Shown: positions 9,059-19,058 of the stretch, piece by piece | How positions within the stretch are numbered: the first letter of the stretch is position 1 | How the letters are laid out: the number at the start of each line of letters is the position of its first letter | DNA from: Prauserella alba | Lineage (GTDB): Bacteria > Actinomycetota > Actinomycetes > Mycobacteriales > Pseudonocardiaceae | DNA length: 64,000 bases | Direction: 5' to 3' | Assembly (NCBI RefSeq): GCF_024171735.1 | Contig: NZ_JAMTCH010000003.1 | Location: 484,841 to 548,840 of the forward strand | The notes under the pieces: generated by a model | Told to the model about the DNA's origin: nothing | The model's input: the letters and a program-made list of their open reading frames with translations, nothing else | Databases searched by the model: none | Program-made: the position numbers and the translations under genes

Positions 9059-10293
9059 ACGACGAGGACAGCACCGGACCCGGCTCCGGTGCCCGGGTTC
9101 CTGCCGACGACGTGCACCGTGCCCGCGCGTACCTGCTCGGTGTCGCCGAGCCGCCCGCGGCCGCACTCGTCGCGTTCGTCGCGGAACACGGTCCCGTGGA
9201 AGCGGCCGAGCGGGTCCAGCGCGGAGACGTGCCGGACCGCGTCGCCAAGGAGACCGAGGCGCGGCGCGGCGCCGACAGGTCGGAACGGGACCTCGCCAGG
9301 GCTGCCGAGGCGGGCTATCGCCTGCTGACCCCGGAGGACGACGAGTGGCCGGCGTGGCCCCTGCTGTCGCTCGAGGTGGCGACAGGCCGCGGCGCCGACG
9401 GTGTGGCACCGCCGCTGGGCCTGTGGGTCAGGGGAACGGTACGCCTCGACCAGGTCGTGGACGGCGCGGTGGCCGTGGTCGGCGCGCGAGCGGCGACGGA
9501 GTACGGCGAGCACACCGCGGCGGAACTCGCGCACGGGCTCGTGGCCGAGGAGGTGGCCGTGTTCTCCGGTGCGGCTTACGGCATCGACGGCGCCGCTCAC
9601 CGCGGTGCGCTGGCCGCGGGCGGCCCGACCGTGGCGGTGCTGGGGTGCGGACTCGACGGCGGTTATCCCGCGGGCCACGTCGGGCTGCTCAACCGTGTCG
9701 CCGAGCGGGGAGCGGTGATCAGTGAATACCCGCCGGGTGCGCCGCCCGCACGCCACCGGTTCCTCGTCCGGAACCGACTGCTCGCGGCGCTCACCGCCGG
9801 GACCGTCGTGGTGGAGGCGGGGCGGCGGAGCGGTGCCCGCAACACGTCGTCGACGGCGGGCGTGCTCGGCAAAGTCGTCATGGCGGTACCGGGGCCGGTC
9901 GGTTCGGCGACCTCGCTCGGCTGTCACGAGCTGATCCGCGAGGCGTACGCGACGCTCGTGGGATCGGTCTCCGACGTCCTCAGCACCGTCGGACGCCTGG
10001 GAGAGCGCCGAGGCGAGTCGACCGCGCCGCGCCCACGCAGGCCGACCGACGAGCTCGGCCCACAGGCGCTGCGGGTACACGAGGCGCTCAGTCGGCGGCG
10101 GGGCCGGTCTCCCGAAGTCGTCGCCGAGGAATCGGGTGTGCCGCTCGCTCGCGTGCGCGCGTTGCTGCCGGAACTGGAACTGTCGGGGTTCGCCGAACGC
10201 TGCGAGACCGGCTGGAGACTCACCACCGATGTCCCCGATCGGGTGATATCGCCCGACAGTGTGACGGGAAGGGAGGAACGCCGCCCCTCGTAG
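9055..10293 (+). CDS. dprA: DNA-processing protein DprA
   Basis: 412 residues. DprA loads RecA on single-stranded DNA. The Rossmann-like DNA-binding core is clear: [43 protein letters not shown] and the arginine-rich [12 protein letters not shown] winged-helix domain follows at the C-terminus (about residues 340-398). The start is the ATG at 9055, overlapping the comM stop by 4 bp. A longer open frame upstream only reads through comM in another frame. Confidence 0.93.
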   Translation: MNDEDSTGPGSGARVPADDVHRARAYLLGVAEPPAAALVAFVAEHGPVEAAERVQRGDVPDRVAKETEARRGADRSERDLARAAEAGYRLLTPEDDEWPAWPLLSLEVATGRGADGVAPPLGLWVRGTVRLDQVVDGAVAVVGARAATEYGEHTAAELAHGLVAEEVAVFSGAAYGIDGAAHRGALAAGGPTVAVLGCGLDGGYPAGHVGLLNRVAERGAVISEYPPGAPPARHRFLVRNRLLAALTAGTVVVEAGRRSGARNTSSTAGVLGKVVMAVPGPVGSATSLGCHELIREAYATLVGSVSDVLSTVGRLGERRGESTAPRPRRPTDELGPQALRVHEALSRRRGRSPEVVAEESGVPLARVRALLPELELSGFAERCETGWRLTTDVPDRVISPDSVTGREERRPS

Positions 10294-10367
10294 CGGCTGG
10301 TTGCAGCTTGATCATCGAGGTGTGGCGATGCTTGACCCCGTTGGTGGCGTGGCCCAGCGTCGGCGGC

Positions 10368-11531
10368 ATGAGTTCTTCGACAGCGCGCGGGCGACGGCCC
10401 GCGGGCACCGCGGGTCGGCGCACGGACCTGCGCCGGTTGCGTGAGCGCCTACCGGCGCGCGCCGCAACCGTCGTCGATGACTACGAGCGGCACCTGGCCT
10501 CCGAACGCGGGTTGTCCGAACACACGGTCCGTGCCTACGTCGGTGACGTCGTGTCGATGCTGGCGTTCCTCCATGGTCTCGACGGTTCGGAGGACGCCGA
10601 CAGCACAGACGTCGTGGACAGCGGTGCCGAGTCCGACGGTGCCGGATTCGAGGGCGCCGAGTCCGATGGCGCCGCGTTCGACGGTGCGGATTCCGGCGGC
10701 GCTCGTGCCGACGGTCCGGCGACGGCGAGCGGGGACGACACCGCGGGCGAGCCCGACGGGCTCGGCGGACTCGATATCGAGGTGCTGCGTTCCTGGCTCG
10801 CCCAGCAGCGCGGGGAGGGGCACAGCCGTACGACACTCGGGCGGCGGGCGGCTTCGGCGAGGACGTTCACCGCGTGGGCTGCCGATCGCGGGCTGCTGGC
10901 GACCGACCCGGGACTCCGGCTGGCCGCTCCGAAGGCGCACCGCAGGCTGCCCGGCGTGCTGCGGCAGGAACAGGCCGCCGACGTCCTGGGTGCATCCGCT
11001 TCGGGGGCAGAGCAGGAGGATCCGGTCGCCCTGCGTGACCACGCACTCCTGGAGATGTTGTACGCGACGGGAATGCGCGTGGCCGAACTGTGCGCCGTCG
11101 ACGTGGACGACGCCGATCTCGACAGCAGACTCGTGCGGGTGTTCGGCAAGGGCTCGAAGGAGCGGATGGTTCCGTTCGGGCTGCCGGCCGAACGGGCGCT
11201 GCGGGGCTGGCTCGACACGGCCAGGGGCCGGTTGGTCACCGCGTCGTCGGGCCCTGCACTGTTCCTCGGCGCCCGGGGTGGGCGGATCGATCAGAGGACG
11301 GTGCGGCGCGTCGTGCACGACGCCGTAGAGTCGGTGCCCGGCGCGGCGGGCATGGGCCCGCACGGGCTGCGGCACACGGCGGCGACGCACCTGCTCGAAG
11401 GGGGAGCGGATCTGCGAAGCGTTCAGGAACTGCTCGGTCACGCTACGCTGTCCACGACGCAGCTCTACACGCACCTGACCGTCGAGCGGCTGAAGGCGAT
11501 TCATGACCGAACCCACCCCCGTGCCCAATGA
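10368..11531 (+). CDS. xerC: XerC-type tyrosine recombinase with an acidic insertion
   Basis: 387 residues. The core-binding domain starts [27 protein letters not shown], and the catalytic domain carries all active residues: Arg237 (GMRVAEL), Lys261 (GKGSKER), His332 and Arg335 (HGLRH), His358 (LLGHAT) and Tyr367. XerC works with XerD at dif to resolve chromosome dimers. About 60 residues of Asp/Gly/Ala-rich repeats (about 72-133) interrupt the core-binding domain, which makes the protein some 80 residues longer than usual. I chose the ATG at 10368; TTG and other starts upstream are possible. Its end overlaps whiG by 29 bp. Confidence 0.9.
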   Translation: MSSSTARGRRPAGTAGRRTDLRRLRERLPARAATVVDDYERHLASERGLSEHTVRAYVGDVVSMLAFLHGLDGSEDADSTDVVDSGAESDGAGFEGAESDGAAFDGADSGGARADGPATASGDDTAGEPDGLGGLDIEVLRSWLAQQRGEGHSRTTLGRRAASARTFTAWAADRGLLATDPGLRLAAPKAHRRLPGVLRQEQAADVLGASASGAEQEDPVALRDHALLEMLYATGMRVAELCAVDVDDADLDSRLVRVFGKGSKERMVPFGLPAERALRGWLDTARGRLVTASSGPALFLGARGGRIDQRTVRRVVHDAVESVPGAAGMGPHGLRHTAATHLLEGGADLRSVQELLGHATLSTTQLYTHLTVERLKAIHDRTHPRAQ

Positions 11532-12675
11532 CGCCGGTGGAGTTTCGGCCCGTTCGATCGGGCGCAGGGCGGGTGAGACCGTGACATCCACCCGTGAGCC
11601 CGCCGACGCACCTCCCGCCGATGCGGGTGTCGGCGACCCGACGCCCGGTACGGACCCGGCATCCGGTGCCGACACGGCCGGTTGGGTCACAGCACCCGGT
11701 GCCGACGTCGCCGCGGCCGATGCCGTCGTGCCGGACGCGCCCACGGCGGACACCCCCGTGACCGACGGACCCGGGGCCGACACGGCGGTTACCGACTCGA
11801 CGGTGGCCGGTGCCCAGGGTGCCGACGTCGACCGGCGGGACCGCGATGCGCCGGGCGGCGACCCCGCTCGCCCACCACAGGCGGACGCCAACGGTTCCGG
11901 CGGTGGCCGGGCCGAAGCGGATGCCGCGATCAAGGCGTTGTGGCACGAGTTCGCCACCGAACCCTCGCAGCGCGTGCGCGACCGCCTCGTGCTGCACTAC
12001 GCACCGCTGGTCAAGTACGTCGCAGGCCGGGTGGGCACGGGTCTGCCCACGCACGTCGACGTTGCGGACCTGATCCAGTCGGGCATCTTCGGGCTCGTCG
12101 ACGCGATCGAGAAGTTCGACCCCGACCGTGGGCTGCGGTTCGAGACGTACGCGATGCAGCGCATCCGCGGGGCGATCCTCGACGACCTGCGGTCGCAGGA
12201 CTGGGTGCCGCGCGTCGTCCGCAGTCGTGCCCGCGAGGTGGAACGCACCCTTGAGCGGCTCGGGGCACGGCTCGGCCGGACGCCGACCGACGCCGAGGTC
12301 GCCGCCGAGCTCGGCATCTCGCAGGGCGAGCTGCACGATCTCTACGGCCAGTTGCGCCTCACCAGCGTCGTCGCGCTCGAAACGCTCGTCGCGGCCGGCC
12401 GGGACAGTGAGTCGGTCGTCGAATCGTTGCCAGACGACGACGCGGTCGACCCGGCGGCCGTGCTCGTCGACCGCGACAACCGCAAGCAGCTCGCCGACGC
12501 CATCGCTCAGCTGAACGAGCGTGACCGCATCGTCGTCAGCCTGTACTACTTCGAGAGTCTGACGCTCGCCGAGATCGGCAAGGTCCTGGGTGTGACCGAA
12601 TCGCGAGTCAGCCAGCTGCACACGCGGGCGGTTCTGCGGTTGCGCGCGAAACTCCAGGAGCAGTCCGGAACCTGA
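11503..12675 (+). CDS. whiG: WhiG/FliA-type sigma factor
   Basis: 390 residues. The sigma factor proper runs from about residue 141: region 2 ([50 protein letters not shown]), region 3 and region 4 ([29 protein letters not shown]). In Streptomyces WhiG commits aerial hyphae to sporulation and is restrained by RsiG with c-di-GMP. The first about 140 residues are a low-complexity Ala/Asp/Thr/Pro tail not found in Streptomyces WhiG. The ATG at 11503 lies inside xerC; a GTG at 11580 is an alternative. Location between xerC and rpsB is shared with other actinomycetes. Confidence 0.88.
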   Translation: MTEPTPVPNDAGGVSARSIGRRAGETVTSTREPADAPPADAGVGDPTPGTDPASGADTAGWVTAPGADVAAADAVVPDAPTADTPVTDGPGADTAVTDSTVAGAQGADVDRRDRDAPGGDPARPPQADANGSGGGRAEADAAIKALWHEFATEPSQRVRDRLVLHYAPLVKYVAGRVGTGLPTHVDVADLIQSGIFGLVDAIEKFDPDRGLRFETYAMQRIRGAILDDLRSQDWVPRVVRSRAREVERTLERLGARLGRTPTDAEVAAELGISQGELHDLYGQLRLTSVVALETLVAAGRDSESVVESLPDDDAVDPAAVLVDRDNRKQLADAIAQLNERDRIVVSLYYFESLTLAEIGKVLGVTESRVSQLHTRAVLRLRAKLQEQSGT

Positions 12676-12689
12676 TCGGCCGCCGCCGG

Positions 12690-13598
12690 TCACCCCGGCC
12701 ACGGCTTCAGCCGCAGCGGGCCGGCGACGGGTACGACGGTGAGCGGGTCGAGGTAGCGCTCGCCGCGCCGCAACCCCCAATGCAGGCATGCGGCGCGGCG
12801 ACAGCCGTCGTGGCCGCGGGCGACCGTGCCGATGCGGCGGCCCGCCTCCACCCGGTCTCCCTCGGCGACTCGCACCGACAACGGTTCGTACGTCGTCCGC
12901 AGGCCACCGCGGTGTTCGATCGACACGACGCCCCTGCCCGCGAGATCACCGGCATAGACGACCCGACCTGCGGCAGCCGCCGACACCGGTTGCCCGGGCT
13001 CGGCGGCCAGGTCGACACCCCGATGCCCTGGGCCGTACTCGCTGTCGGGCGGGTCGAACGGCCGCACCACCGCCGGACGCGGCGTCAACGGCCAGGTGAA
13101 CGTGCCCTCGGGTCGCGGCGCGTTCGCGGTGCGCCCGGACCGCACGGCAGCCGTGGCGCTCCAGGCCTCGGACGCGCGGTGCTCGGACGCGCGGCGCTCG
13201 GGTGCGCCGGTCTCGGGCGTGCGGGTTCCGGTCAGGAAGCCGGCTGCCGAGCCCCACGCACTCCTTTCCTGCCCGGACCGTGGGCCGGGTGCGACCGTGA
13301 CGGCCGGTGGGACGAGCACCGCGAGGACGGCGACGGCGACGGCCAACGCCACGGCGGTGCGGTTCGCGACGGCCGTGCCCGTGCCTCCGGGCGGCCGACA
13401 AGCGCTGCCGGGCGGCCGATCCGTGGTGCCGGGCCGCCGATCTTTCGTGCCGGGCCGCCGTCCCGCGGTGGCCGGCAGCGGCGTGTGGGGCGCGGTGACG
13501 GTATGTGGCCGGTGCCGCGGTCCGTCCAGCCGGCGTTCGGCTGCGGCGGCGCGTGCGGACGGGCCGCGGGGCGGTCGCGCGATCGAGCGGAACCTCAT
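12690..13598 (-). CDS. M23 family (LytM-like) peptidase-fold membrane protein
   Basis: 302 residues. A basic, Pro/Arg-rich cytoplasmic part is followed by one hydrophobic helix (about residues 80-104) and an extracellular M23 domain. His192 and Asp196 of the HxxxD zinc motif are present (HRGVD), and His273 is in CLHWG. The residue two before it, normally the catalytic His of HxH, is Cys271, so hydrolytic activity is doubtful; it may bind peptidoglycan or regulate an amidase. I chose the ATG at 13598, although the frame is open further upstream. It converges on whiG and diverges from rpsB. Confidence 0.82.
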   Translation of the reverse strand: MRFRSIARPPRGPSARAAAAERRLDGPRHRPHTVTAPHTPLPATAGRRPGTKDRRPGTTDRPPGSACRPPGGTGTAVANRTAVALAVAVAVLAVLVPPAVTVAPGPRSGQERSAWGSAAGFLTGTRTPETGAPERRASEHRASEAWSATAAVRSGRTANAPRPEGTFTWPLTPRPAVVRPFDPPDSEYGPGHRGVDLAAEPGQPVSAAAAGRVVYAGDLAGRGVVSIEHRGGLRTTYEPLSVRVAEGDRVEAGRRIGTVARGHDGCRRAACLHWGLRRGERYLDPLTVVPVAGPLRLKPWPG

Positions 13599-13968
13599 CC
13601 GCCCAGCGTGCCGTCGGAAACGCCGGCCGCGGCCGTGCGCTGCGAATCTGTGGATGGCCGACGTCGATGTGGACAACTCGTGGCGGCCGGGCCTCCGGGT
13701 CGAGCGCCGACTGCGGGGCGGCGTACACTACTTGGCGCAGTCTGTGTTCACACAGGCTGACTTCGCGTGCACGTGCGCGCCCCGCCTGCGGCTTCGGCCG
13801 TGACGGGGCAACGGTGCCCGGCGGTCTCCCGGACCGAGGAACTACCCGGGAGTCCGGACGCCGGCACGGCACCAGGGCGGCCACCGACCCCGGTGGACCG
13901 CGACAACCGGCCCCGCGTACCGGACGAGACGTCCGGTACGCCGAGACAGAAGAGGTGCGAATCAGGCC
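13599..13968. other. Intergenic region, rpsB promoter and leader
   Basis: 370 bases between the divergent M23 gene and rpsB. It contains TGTGGACAA at 13668-13676 (reverse complement of the TTGTCCACA DnaA box), with a weaker TGTGGATGG at 13649. A TACACT at 13724-13729 is a possible -10 element. CTGTGT/ACACAG arms (13742-13747 and 13750-13755, 2-bp spacer) form a small inverted repeat just after it. The remaining 210 bases would be the rpsB leader; I see no known autoregulatory structure. Confidence 0.4.
13668..13676 (-). promoter_or_regulatory. Single DnaA-box 9-mer upstream of rpsB
   Basis: TGTGGACAA on the + strand is an exact TTGTCCACA on the minus strand. It stands alone except for a degenerate copy about 19 bp upstream. 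It could be chance in GC-rich DNA or a DnaA-responsive site. Confidence 0.3.
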
Positions 13969-14775
13969 ATGGCCGTCGTCACCATGAAGCAGCTGCTCGA
14001 TTCCGGCGTGCACTTCGGGCACCAGACCCGCCGCTGGAATCCGAAGATGAAGCGCTACATCCTCACCGAGCGCAACGGCATCTACATCATCGACCTGCAG
14101 CAGACGCTGAGCTACATCGACCGCGCGTTCGAGTTCGTGAAGGAGACGGTCGCCCACGGCGGCACGATCCTGTTCGTCGGTACGAAGAAGCAGGCGCAGG
14201 AGGCCATCGCGACGGAGGCCCAGCGCGTGGGCATGCCGTTCGTGAACCAGCGCTGGCTCGGCGGCATGCTGACCAACTTCCAGACCGTGCACCGTCGTCT
14301 CCAGCGGCTCAAGGAGCTCGAGTCGATGGAGCAGACCGGTGGCTTCCAGGGGCTGAACAAGCGCGAGATCCTCACGCTGACCCGTGAGAAGGACAAGCTG
14401 GAGCGGACGCTCGGCGGTATCCGCGACATGTCCAAGGTGCCGAGCGCCGTCTGGATCGTGGACACCAAGAAGGAGCACATCGCCGTCGGCGAGGCGCGCA
14501 AGCTCAACATCCCGGTCGTGGCGATTCTCGACACGAACTGCGACCCGGACGAGGTCGACTACCCGATCCCGGGCAACGACGACGCGATCCGCTCGGCCGC
14601 CCTGCTGACCAAGGTCGTGGCCGAGGCCGCCGCCGCGGGTCTGATGGCGCGTTCCGGACGCAACGGTGCCGCCCCCGAGGGTGAGGACAAGCCCGAGGCC
14701 GCCGAGCCGCTGCCCGAGTGGGAGCAGGAGCTGCTCGCCGGCTCCGAGGCCGCCGGCCAGAGCACCGCTTCCTGA
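13969..14775 (+). CDS. rpsB: 30S ribosomal protein S2
   Basis: 268 residues. The uS2 start [27 protein letters not shown]-type sequence, [20 protein letters not shown] and [12 protein letters not shown] are unmistakable. A Glu/Ala-rich tail of about 40 residues follows, as in other actinobacteria. It binds the 30S subunit late, near S1 and the mRNA exit. First gene of the rpsB-tsf pair, with tsf 50 bp downstream. Confidence 0.97.
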   Translation: MAVVTMKQLLDSGVHFGHQTRRWNPKMKRYILTERNGIYIIDLQQTLSYIDRAFEFVKETVAHGGTILFVGTKKQAQEAIATEAQRVGMPFVNQRWLGGMLTNFQTVHRRLQRLKELESMEQTGGFQGLNKREILTLTREKDKLERTLGGIRDMSKVPSAVWIVDTKKEHIAVGEARKLNIPVVAILDTNCDPDEVDYPIPGNDDAIRSAALLTKVVAEAAAAGLMARSGRNGAAPEGEDKPEAAEPLPEWEQELLAGSEAAGQSTAS

Positions 14776-14825
14776 TCCCGTACCGACACCACTGCGCATC
14801 CAGCGACAGAGAACGGAAACGCACG

Positions 14826-15650
14826 ATGGCGAACTACACCGCGGCAGACGTCAAGCGCCTCCGCGACCTCACCGGCTCCGGCATGATGGACTGCAAGAAG
14901 GCGCTGGAGGAGAGCGAAGGCGACTTCGACAAGGCCGTTGAAATCCTGCGCATCAAGGGTGCCAAGGACGTCGGCAAGCGCGCCGAGCGTTCGACCGCCG
15001 AGGGCCTGGTGGCCGGCGCAGGCGGTGCCCTGGTCGAACTGAACTCCGAGACCGACTTCGTCGCGAAGAACGAGGAGTTCCAGCAGCTGGCCGACAAGCT
15101 CGTCCAGGTCGCCCAGGAGCAGAAGACCGACGACGTCGAGAAGTTCACGGCCGCCGAGGTCGACGGCAAGTCCGTCGCCGAGGTCGTCCAGGAGCTCTCG
15201 GCGAAGCTCGGTGAGAAGCTCGAGGTCCGCCGGGTCACGTACTTCGACGGCAACGTCGAGACGTACCTGCACCGCCGTGGCTCCGGTCTGCCGCCCGCGG
15301 TCGGTGTACTCATCGAGTACAGCGGCGAGGGCGAGGCGGCCGCCGAGGCCGCCCGTGGTGCCGCGCTGCAGGTCGCGGCGCTGAAGGCGCAGTACCTGAC
15401 GCGTGACGAGGTGCCCGCCGACATCGTCGACAACGAGCGTCGGATCGCCGAGTCGACCGCCCGCGAGGAAGGCAAGCCGGAGCAGGCGCTGCCGAAGATC
15501 ATCGAGGGCAAGGTGGGCGCGTACTACAAGGACAACGTGCTGCTGGAGCAGCCGTCGGTCACGGACAACAAGAAGACCGTGAAGGCGCTGCTCGACGAGG
15601 CCGGGGTCACCGTGACGCGGTTCGCCCGCTTCGAGGTCGGCCAGGCCTGA
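14826..15650 (+). CDS. tsf: Elongation factor Ts
   Basis: 274 residues. EF-Ts exchanges GDP for GTP on EF-Tu. The UBA-like N-terminus ([28 protein letters not shown]) and the coiled, acidic middle ([10 protein letters not shown]) are typical. The ATG at 14826 follows GAGAACGGAAAC. The gene ends just before a strong stem-loop (15656-15710) that separates it from pyrH. Confidence 0.97.
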   Translation: MANYTAADVKRLRDLTGSGMMDCKKALEESEGDFDKAVEILRIKGAKDVGKRAERSTAEGLVAGAGGALVELNSETDFVAKNEEFQQLADKLVQVAQEQKTDDVEKFTAAEVDGKSVAEVVQELSAKLGEKLEVRRVTYFDGNVETYLHRRGSGLPPAVGVLIEYSGEGEAAAEAARGAALQVAALKAQYLTRDEVPADIVDNERRIAESTAREEGKPEQALPKIIEGKVGAYYKDNVLLEQPSVTDNKKTVKALLDEAGVTVTRFARFEVGQA

Positions 15651-15655
15651 GCCCG

Positions 15656-15710
15656 CTCGCACACATGTGCCCCGTCTCCCGCCAGGCCGGAGGCGGGGCA
15701 CATGTGCGAG
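15656..15710 (+). terminator. Strong stem-loop between tsf and pyrH
   Basis: A long inverted repeat begins 5 bp after the tsf stop. The left arm (15656-15679, from CTCGCACA) pairs with the right arm (15689-15710, ending TGTGCGAG) with one 2-nt bulge and one G-U pair; the loop is about 9 nt. There is no U-run, as is usual for actinobacterial terminators. It could terminate rpsB-tsf or stabilise its 3' end. Confidence 0.6.
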
Positions 15711-15765
15711 ACGTACATCGACACCCCTCCGATCGCCGCCCGTAGACGCTGAAGGGACCCCGGAC

Positions 15766-16521
15766 ATGACCGAAGGACAGAGCGACCGGCCCGGACGCGG
15801 TTACCGGAGAGTCCTGCTGAAGCTCGGCGGCGAGATGTTCGGCGGTGGTTCCGTCGGCGTCGATCCGGACGTGGTGCACTCGGTTGCCGAGCAGATCGCC
15901 GAGGTCGTGCGCGACGGTGCGCAGATCGCGGTCGTCATCGGTGGCGGCAACTTCTTCCGGGGTGCGGAGCTGTCGACGCGGGGTCTCGATCGTGACCGTG
16001 CCGACTACATGGCGATGCTCGGCACCGTGATGAACTCGCTGGCGTTGCAGGACTTCCTCGAGAAGGAAGGCGTGCCGACGCGCGTGCAGACCGCCATCAC
16101 GATGGGACAGGTCGCCGAGCCGTACGTTCCCCGGCGGGCCGAGCGTCACCTGGAGAAGGGGCGCGTGGTCATCTTCGGCGCCGGTACCGGCATGCCGTAC
16201 TTCTCCACCGACACCGCCGCGGCCCAGCGTGCCCTGGAGATCGGCTGCGACGCCGTGCTGATGGCGAAGGCCGTCGACGGCGTGTTCTCCGCCGACCCGC
16301 GGGTCGATGCGAGTGCCAAGCTGTACGACGAGATCACCCACCGCGAGGTGCTCGAACGCGGTCTGAAGGTGGCCGACACGACGGCGTTCAGCCTGTGCAT
16401 GGACAACAACATGCCGATCATCGTTTTCAACCTCCTCACCGAGGGCAACATCGCGCGCGCGGTCAGCGGTGAGAGGATCGGGACACTGGTCAGTACACCG
16501 ACGAACCTGGAGCAGCCGTGA
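15766..16521 (+). CDS. pyrH: Uridylate kinase
   Basis: 251 residues, amino-acid-kinase fold. UMP kinase makes UDP for pyrimidine nucleotides and lipid II precursors. Motifs: [12 protein letters not shown] (phosphate-binding), [27 protein letters not shown], and DGVFSADPR. The ATG at 15766 is preceded by GAAGGGACC. The stop overlaps frr (GTGA), the usual pyrH-frr coupling. Confidence 0.97.
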   Translation: MTEGQSDRPGRGYRRVLLKLGGEMFGGGSVGVDPDVVHSVAEQIAEVVRDGAQIAVVIGGGNFFRGAELSTRGLDRDRADYMAMLGTVMNSLALQDFLEKEGVPTRVQTAITMGQVAEPYVPRRAERHLEKGRVVIFGAGTGMPYFSTDTAAAQRALEIGCDAVLMAKAVDGVFSADPRVDASAKLYDEITHREVLERGLKVADTTAFSLCMDNNMPIIVFNLLTEGNIARAVSGERIGTLVSTPTNLEQP

Positions 16522-17075
16522 TCGACGAGACACTCTTCGACGCAGAAGAGAAGATGGAAAAGGCGGTGTCCCACGCCAAGGAGGAGCTGTCGTCGGTGCG
16601 CACCGGCAGGGCGAGCCCGGCGATGTTCTCCCGCATCACGGTCGAGTACTACGGCGCGCCGACCCCGCTGAACCAGATGGCCAGCATCAACATCCCCGAG
16701 GCACGCATGGCTGTCGTCAAGCCGTACGACGCCTCGCAGCTCGGGCCCATCGAGAAGGCCATCCGGGACTCCGACCTGGGCGTGAACCCGACCAACGACG
16801 GTCACATCATCCGCGTCGTCTTCCCGCAGCTCACCGAGGAGCGGCGCAAGGAGATGGTCAAGGTCGCCAAGCAGAAGGGCGAGGACGCCCGTGTCTCCGT
16901 TCGCGGGGTGCGGCGCAAGGCGAAGGACGAGCTCGACCGCATCGGTAAGGACGGCGAGGCCGGCGAGGACGAGGTTTCGCGCGCGGAGAAGGAGCTGCAG
17001 AACCTCACCGACAAGTACGTGGCGCAGGTCGATGAGCTCGTCAAGCACAAGGAATCCGAGCTGCTCGAGGTCTGA
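16518..17075 (+). CDS. frr: Ribosome recycling factor
   Basis: 185 residues, the normal RRF length. Signature segments are [35 protein letters not shown] and [13 protein letters not shown]. With EF-G it splits post-termination ribosomes. The GTG start overlaps pyrH by 4 bp, and the stop overlaps cdsA by 1 bp. Confidence 0.97.
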   Translation: MIDETLFDAEEKMEKAVSHAKEELSSVRTGRASPAMFSRITVEYYGAPTPLNQMASINIPEARMAVVKPYDASQLGPIEKAIRDSDLGVNPTNDGHIIRVVFPQLTEERRKEMVKVAKQKGEDARVSVRGVRRKAKDELDRIGKDGEAGEDEVSRAEKELQNLTDKYVAQVDELVKHKESELLEV

Positions 17076-18070
17076 TGCCGAACGTGACCGACGACCAGGA
17101 GCGGCGCTCCGGTGCTGCCGATCCTGGCCGGCGTCCGGACCACAGCGACGACGCCGCAGTGTTCGAGCCGGGTGATCGACCGGACCGGCCCGCCTCCACG
17201 GGCGATCCGGCCGTCCCGTCGTCGGGTTCCGCCGAGCCGGTGCACGAGCCCGAGAAGAAGGGGAAGGCCGGGCGGAACCTGCCCGCCGCGATCGCCGTGG
17301 GCGTGCTGCTCGGCGGCGCGATCCTGACGTCGCTGTTCACGGTCCGATACCTGTTCATCGGGATCGTCGCCATCGCCATCGCGATCGGCACGGTCGAGCT
17401 GAGCCGGGCGTTCCGCAAAGCGGCCGACATTCGCATCGCCATGACGCCGGTGCTGGTCGGCGGGCAGGCGATGATCTGGCTTGCCTGGCCGTTCGGCCGG
17501 GAAGGCGCGTTGACGGCGTTCGTTCTCACGGTGCTGGTGTGCCTGCTGTGGCGGTTGCCGGGCGGGGCGGACGGCTATGTGCGGGACGTCGGGTCGTCGG
17601 TGTTCGCGGCGGCGTATCTCCCGTTGTTCGCCTCGTTCGCCGCGATGCTGGTGCCACCGGACGACGGTGTCGGCAGGGTTCTTTCGTTCATGATCGTCGT
17701 GGTCGCCTCCGACACCGGCGGATACGTGGCCGGGGTGCTGCGTGGCCGGCATCCGATGGCGCCGTCGATCAGCCCGAAGAAGACCTGGGAGGGTTTCGCC
17801 GGTTCGCTCGTTGCGGGTATCGCGGCGGGTTCGCTGGCGCTGGCGCTGCTCGTCGACGGTCTTGCCTGGCAGGGCGTGCTGTTCGGCGTGGCGATCGTGT
17901 TGACCGCGACGCTCGGTGACCTCATGGAGTCGCTGATCAAGCGCGACCTCGGCATCAAGGACATGGGGACTCTGCTGCCGGGCCACGGCGGGCTGATGGA
18001 CCGCCTCGATTCGCTGTTGCCATCGGCGCTCGCGTCGTGGCTGTTGCTCAGCGCCTTCGTTCCGGCTTGA
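17075..18070 (+). CDS. cdsA: Phosphatidate cytidylyltransferase (CDP-diacylglycerol synthase)
   Basis: 331 residues. A soluble, charged N-terminus of about 65 residues precedes about eight membrane helices. The C-terminal CdsA signature is visible in KRDLGIKDMGTLLPGHGGLMDRLDS, whose aspartates bind Mg2+ and CTP. It makes CDP-diacylglycerol for phospholipids such as phosphatidylinositol and cardiolipin. The ATG overlaps the frr stop, as in many actinobacteria. Confidence 0.94.
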   Translation: MPNVTDDQERRSGAADPGRRPDHSDDAAVFEPGDRPDRPASTGDPAVPSSGSAEPVHEPEKKGKAGRNLPAAIAVGVLLGGAILTSLFTVRYLFIGIVAIAIAIGTVELSRAFRKAADIRIAMTPVLVGGQAMIWLAWPFGREGALTAFVLTVLVCLLWRLPGGADGYVRDVGSSVFAAAYLPLFASFAAMLVPPDDGVGRVLSFMIVVVASDTGGYVAGVLRGRHPMAPSISPKKTWEGFAGSLVAGIAAGSLALALLVDGLAWQGVLFGVAIVLTATLGDLMESLIKRDLGIKDMGTLLPGHGGLMDRLDSLLPSALASWLLLSAFVPA

Positions 18071-18131
18071 CGCCTCCGGCCTGCAGGCGGTGTCTCGCCG
18101 GGCAGGACCGTCCGGCGCCGCCCGGCGACAA

Positions 18132-18971
18132 TCAGTCGTCGTAGGGGTCGTCGACCTCGGCGCGGCCGACTCCGAGATCCACGGGGCAGCTGTGATCGAC
18201 CACGGAGAACACGGCACCCCCGGGGTCGGCGAGCACGGCGATCCGGCCGAACGGGGTGTCGAACGGCGGAGTGATCACCGAGCCGCCGAGCATCAGGCTC
18301 TGCCCGGCGACCGCGTCGGTGCCGCGGTGCGGGTCGACCTGCAGGTAGACCATCCAGTGGGGGCTGTAACCGGCCTGCTCCGGCGGCAGTACGTACCGGT
18401 AGATGACAGGTTCGGCGCCGAGCCGCCATTCGAGGTAGTCGATGCCGTCGGTGCCTACCTGGTGGCTGGCGTAGCCGAAGAGCTTGTCGTAGAAGTCGTC
18501 GGCGCGGCCGGCGTCGTGGGTGCCCAGGTCGGCGCCGCTGAAGCTGCCTGGCAGGGTTCTGGCGAACGTCCAGCTGTCGGTGAGTTGCCAGAACACGACG
18601 GGTGCCCCGCTCGGGTCGAGTGCGTGCACGATGGCGCCGCGGCCTGGGATGTCGACGGGGCCGAGGGTGACGACGCCGCCGAGGTGCTGCACCCATTCCG
18701 CGGTGGCTGCGGCGTTGCTGACGGCCAGGTGCGGCACCCAGCCGGTGGGCTGGTTCCGCCCGGCCTGGTACATGCCGCCGACTTCCCAGCCGTCGAGCGT
18801 CGCGATGTTGTAGCGATGGTTGACGGTCGCGGGATCCCGGTTGACGGCGAACGTCCAGCCGAACAGTTGCTCGTAGTACGCCCGTGCGACGTCTTCGTCC
18901 GGGGTGGCCAGCTCGATCCAGCACGGCGTGCCGGCGGCCAGAATCGCGGTGGGTTCGGTGGTATCTGACAT
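18132..18971 (-). CDS. VOC family protein with two glyoxalase-like domains
   Basis: 279 residues made of two vicinal-oxygen-chelate domains (about 1-130 and 135-270). The first starts GTPCWIELATPDEDVARAYYEQLFGW, a common start of actinobacterial double-VOC proteins annotated as hydroxylases or bleomycin-resistance-like. No specific substrate can be assigned. I chose the ATG at 18971, with GAAGGG 10 bases upstream, rather than the GTG two codons earlier. It converges on cdsA and diverges from the methyltransferase gene. Confidence 0.8.
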   Translation of the reverse strand: MSDTTEPTAILAAGTPCWIELATPDEDVARAYYEQLFGWTFAVNRDPATVNHRYNIATLDGWEVGGMYQAGRNQPTGWVPHLAVSNAAATAEWVQHLGGVVTLGPVDIPGRGAIVHALDPSGAPVVFWQLTDSWTFARTLPGSFSGADLGTHDAGRADDFYDKLFGYASHQVGTDGIDYLEWRLGAEPVIYRYVLPPEQAGYSPHWMVYLQVDPHRGTDAVAGQSLMLGGSVITPPFDTPFGRIAVLADPGGAVFSVVDHSCPVDLGVGRAEVDDPYDD

Positions 18972-19046
18972 GGTCACGAGACCCTTCGGCGCCGTCGTCC
19001 TCGAGCTGAAACGTAAATGATCTTACGCCCGGGGGAGTGACGTCGA

Positions 19047-19052
19047 TACGCT
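19047..19052 (+). promoter_or_regulatory. -10 element placing a leaderless start at 19059
   Basis: TACGCT ends six bases before the GTG at 19059, the spacing expected if transcription begins at the start codon. The GGGGGAG at 19031-19037 is rather far upstream for either GTG to use as a ribosome-binding site. No -35 was identified. Confidence 0.35.
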
Positions 19053-19058
19053 GTGTGC

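Noticed and set aside
10368-11531. Prophage or integrative-element integrase
   Set aside because: Gene order xerC-whiG-rpsB is the chromosomal housekeeping position and no att sites or phage genes are near.
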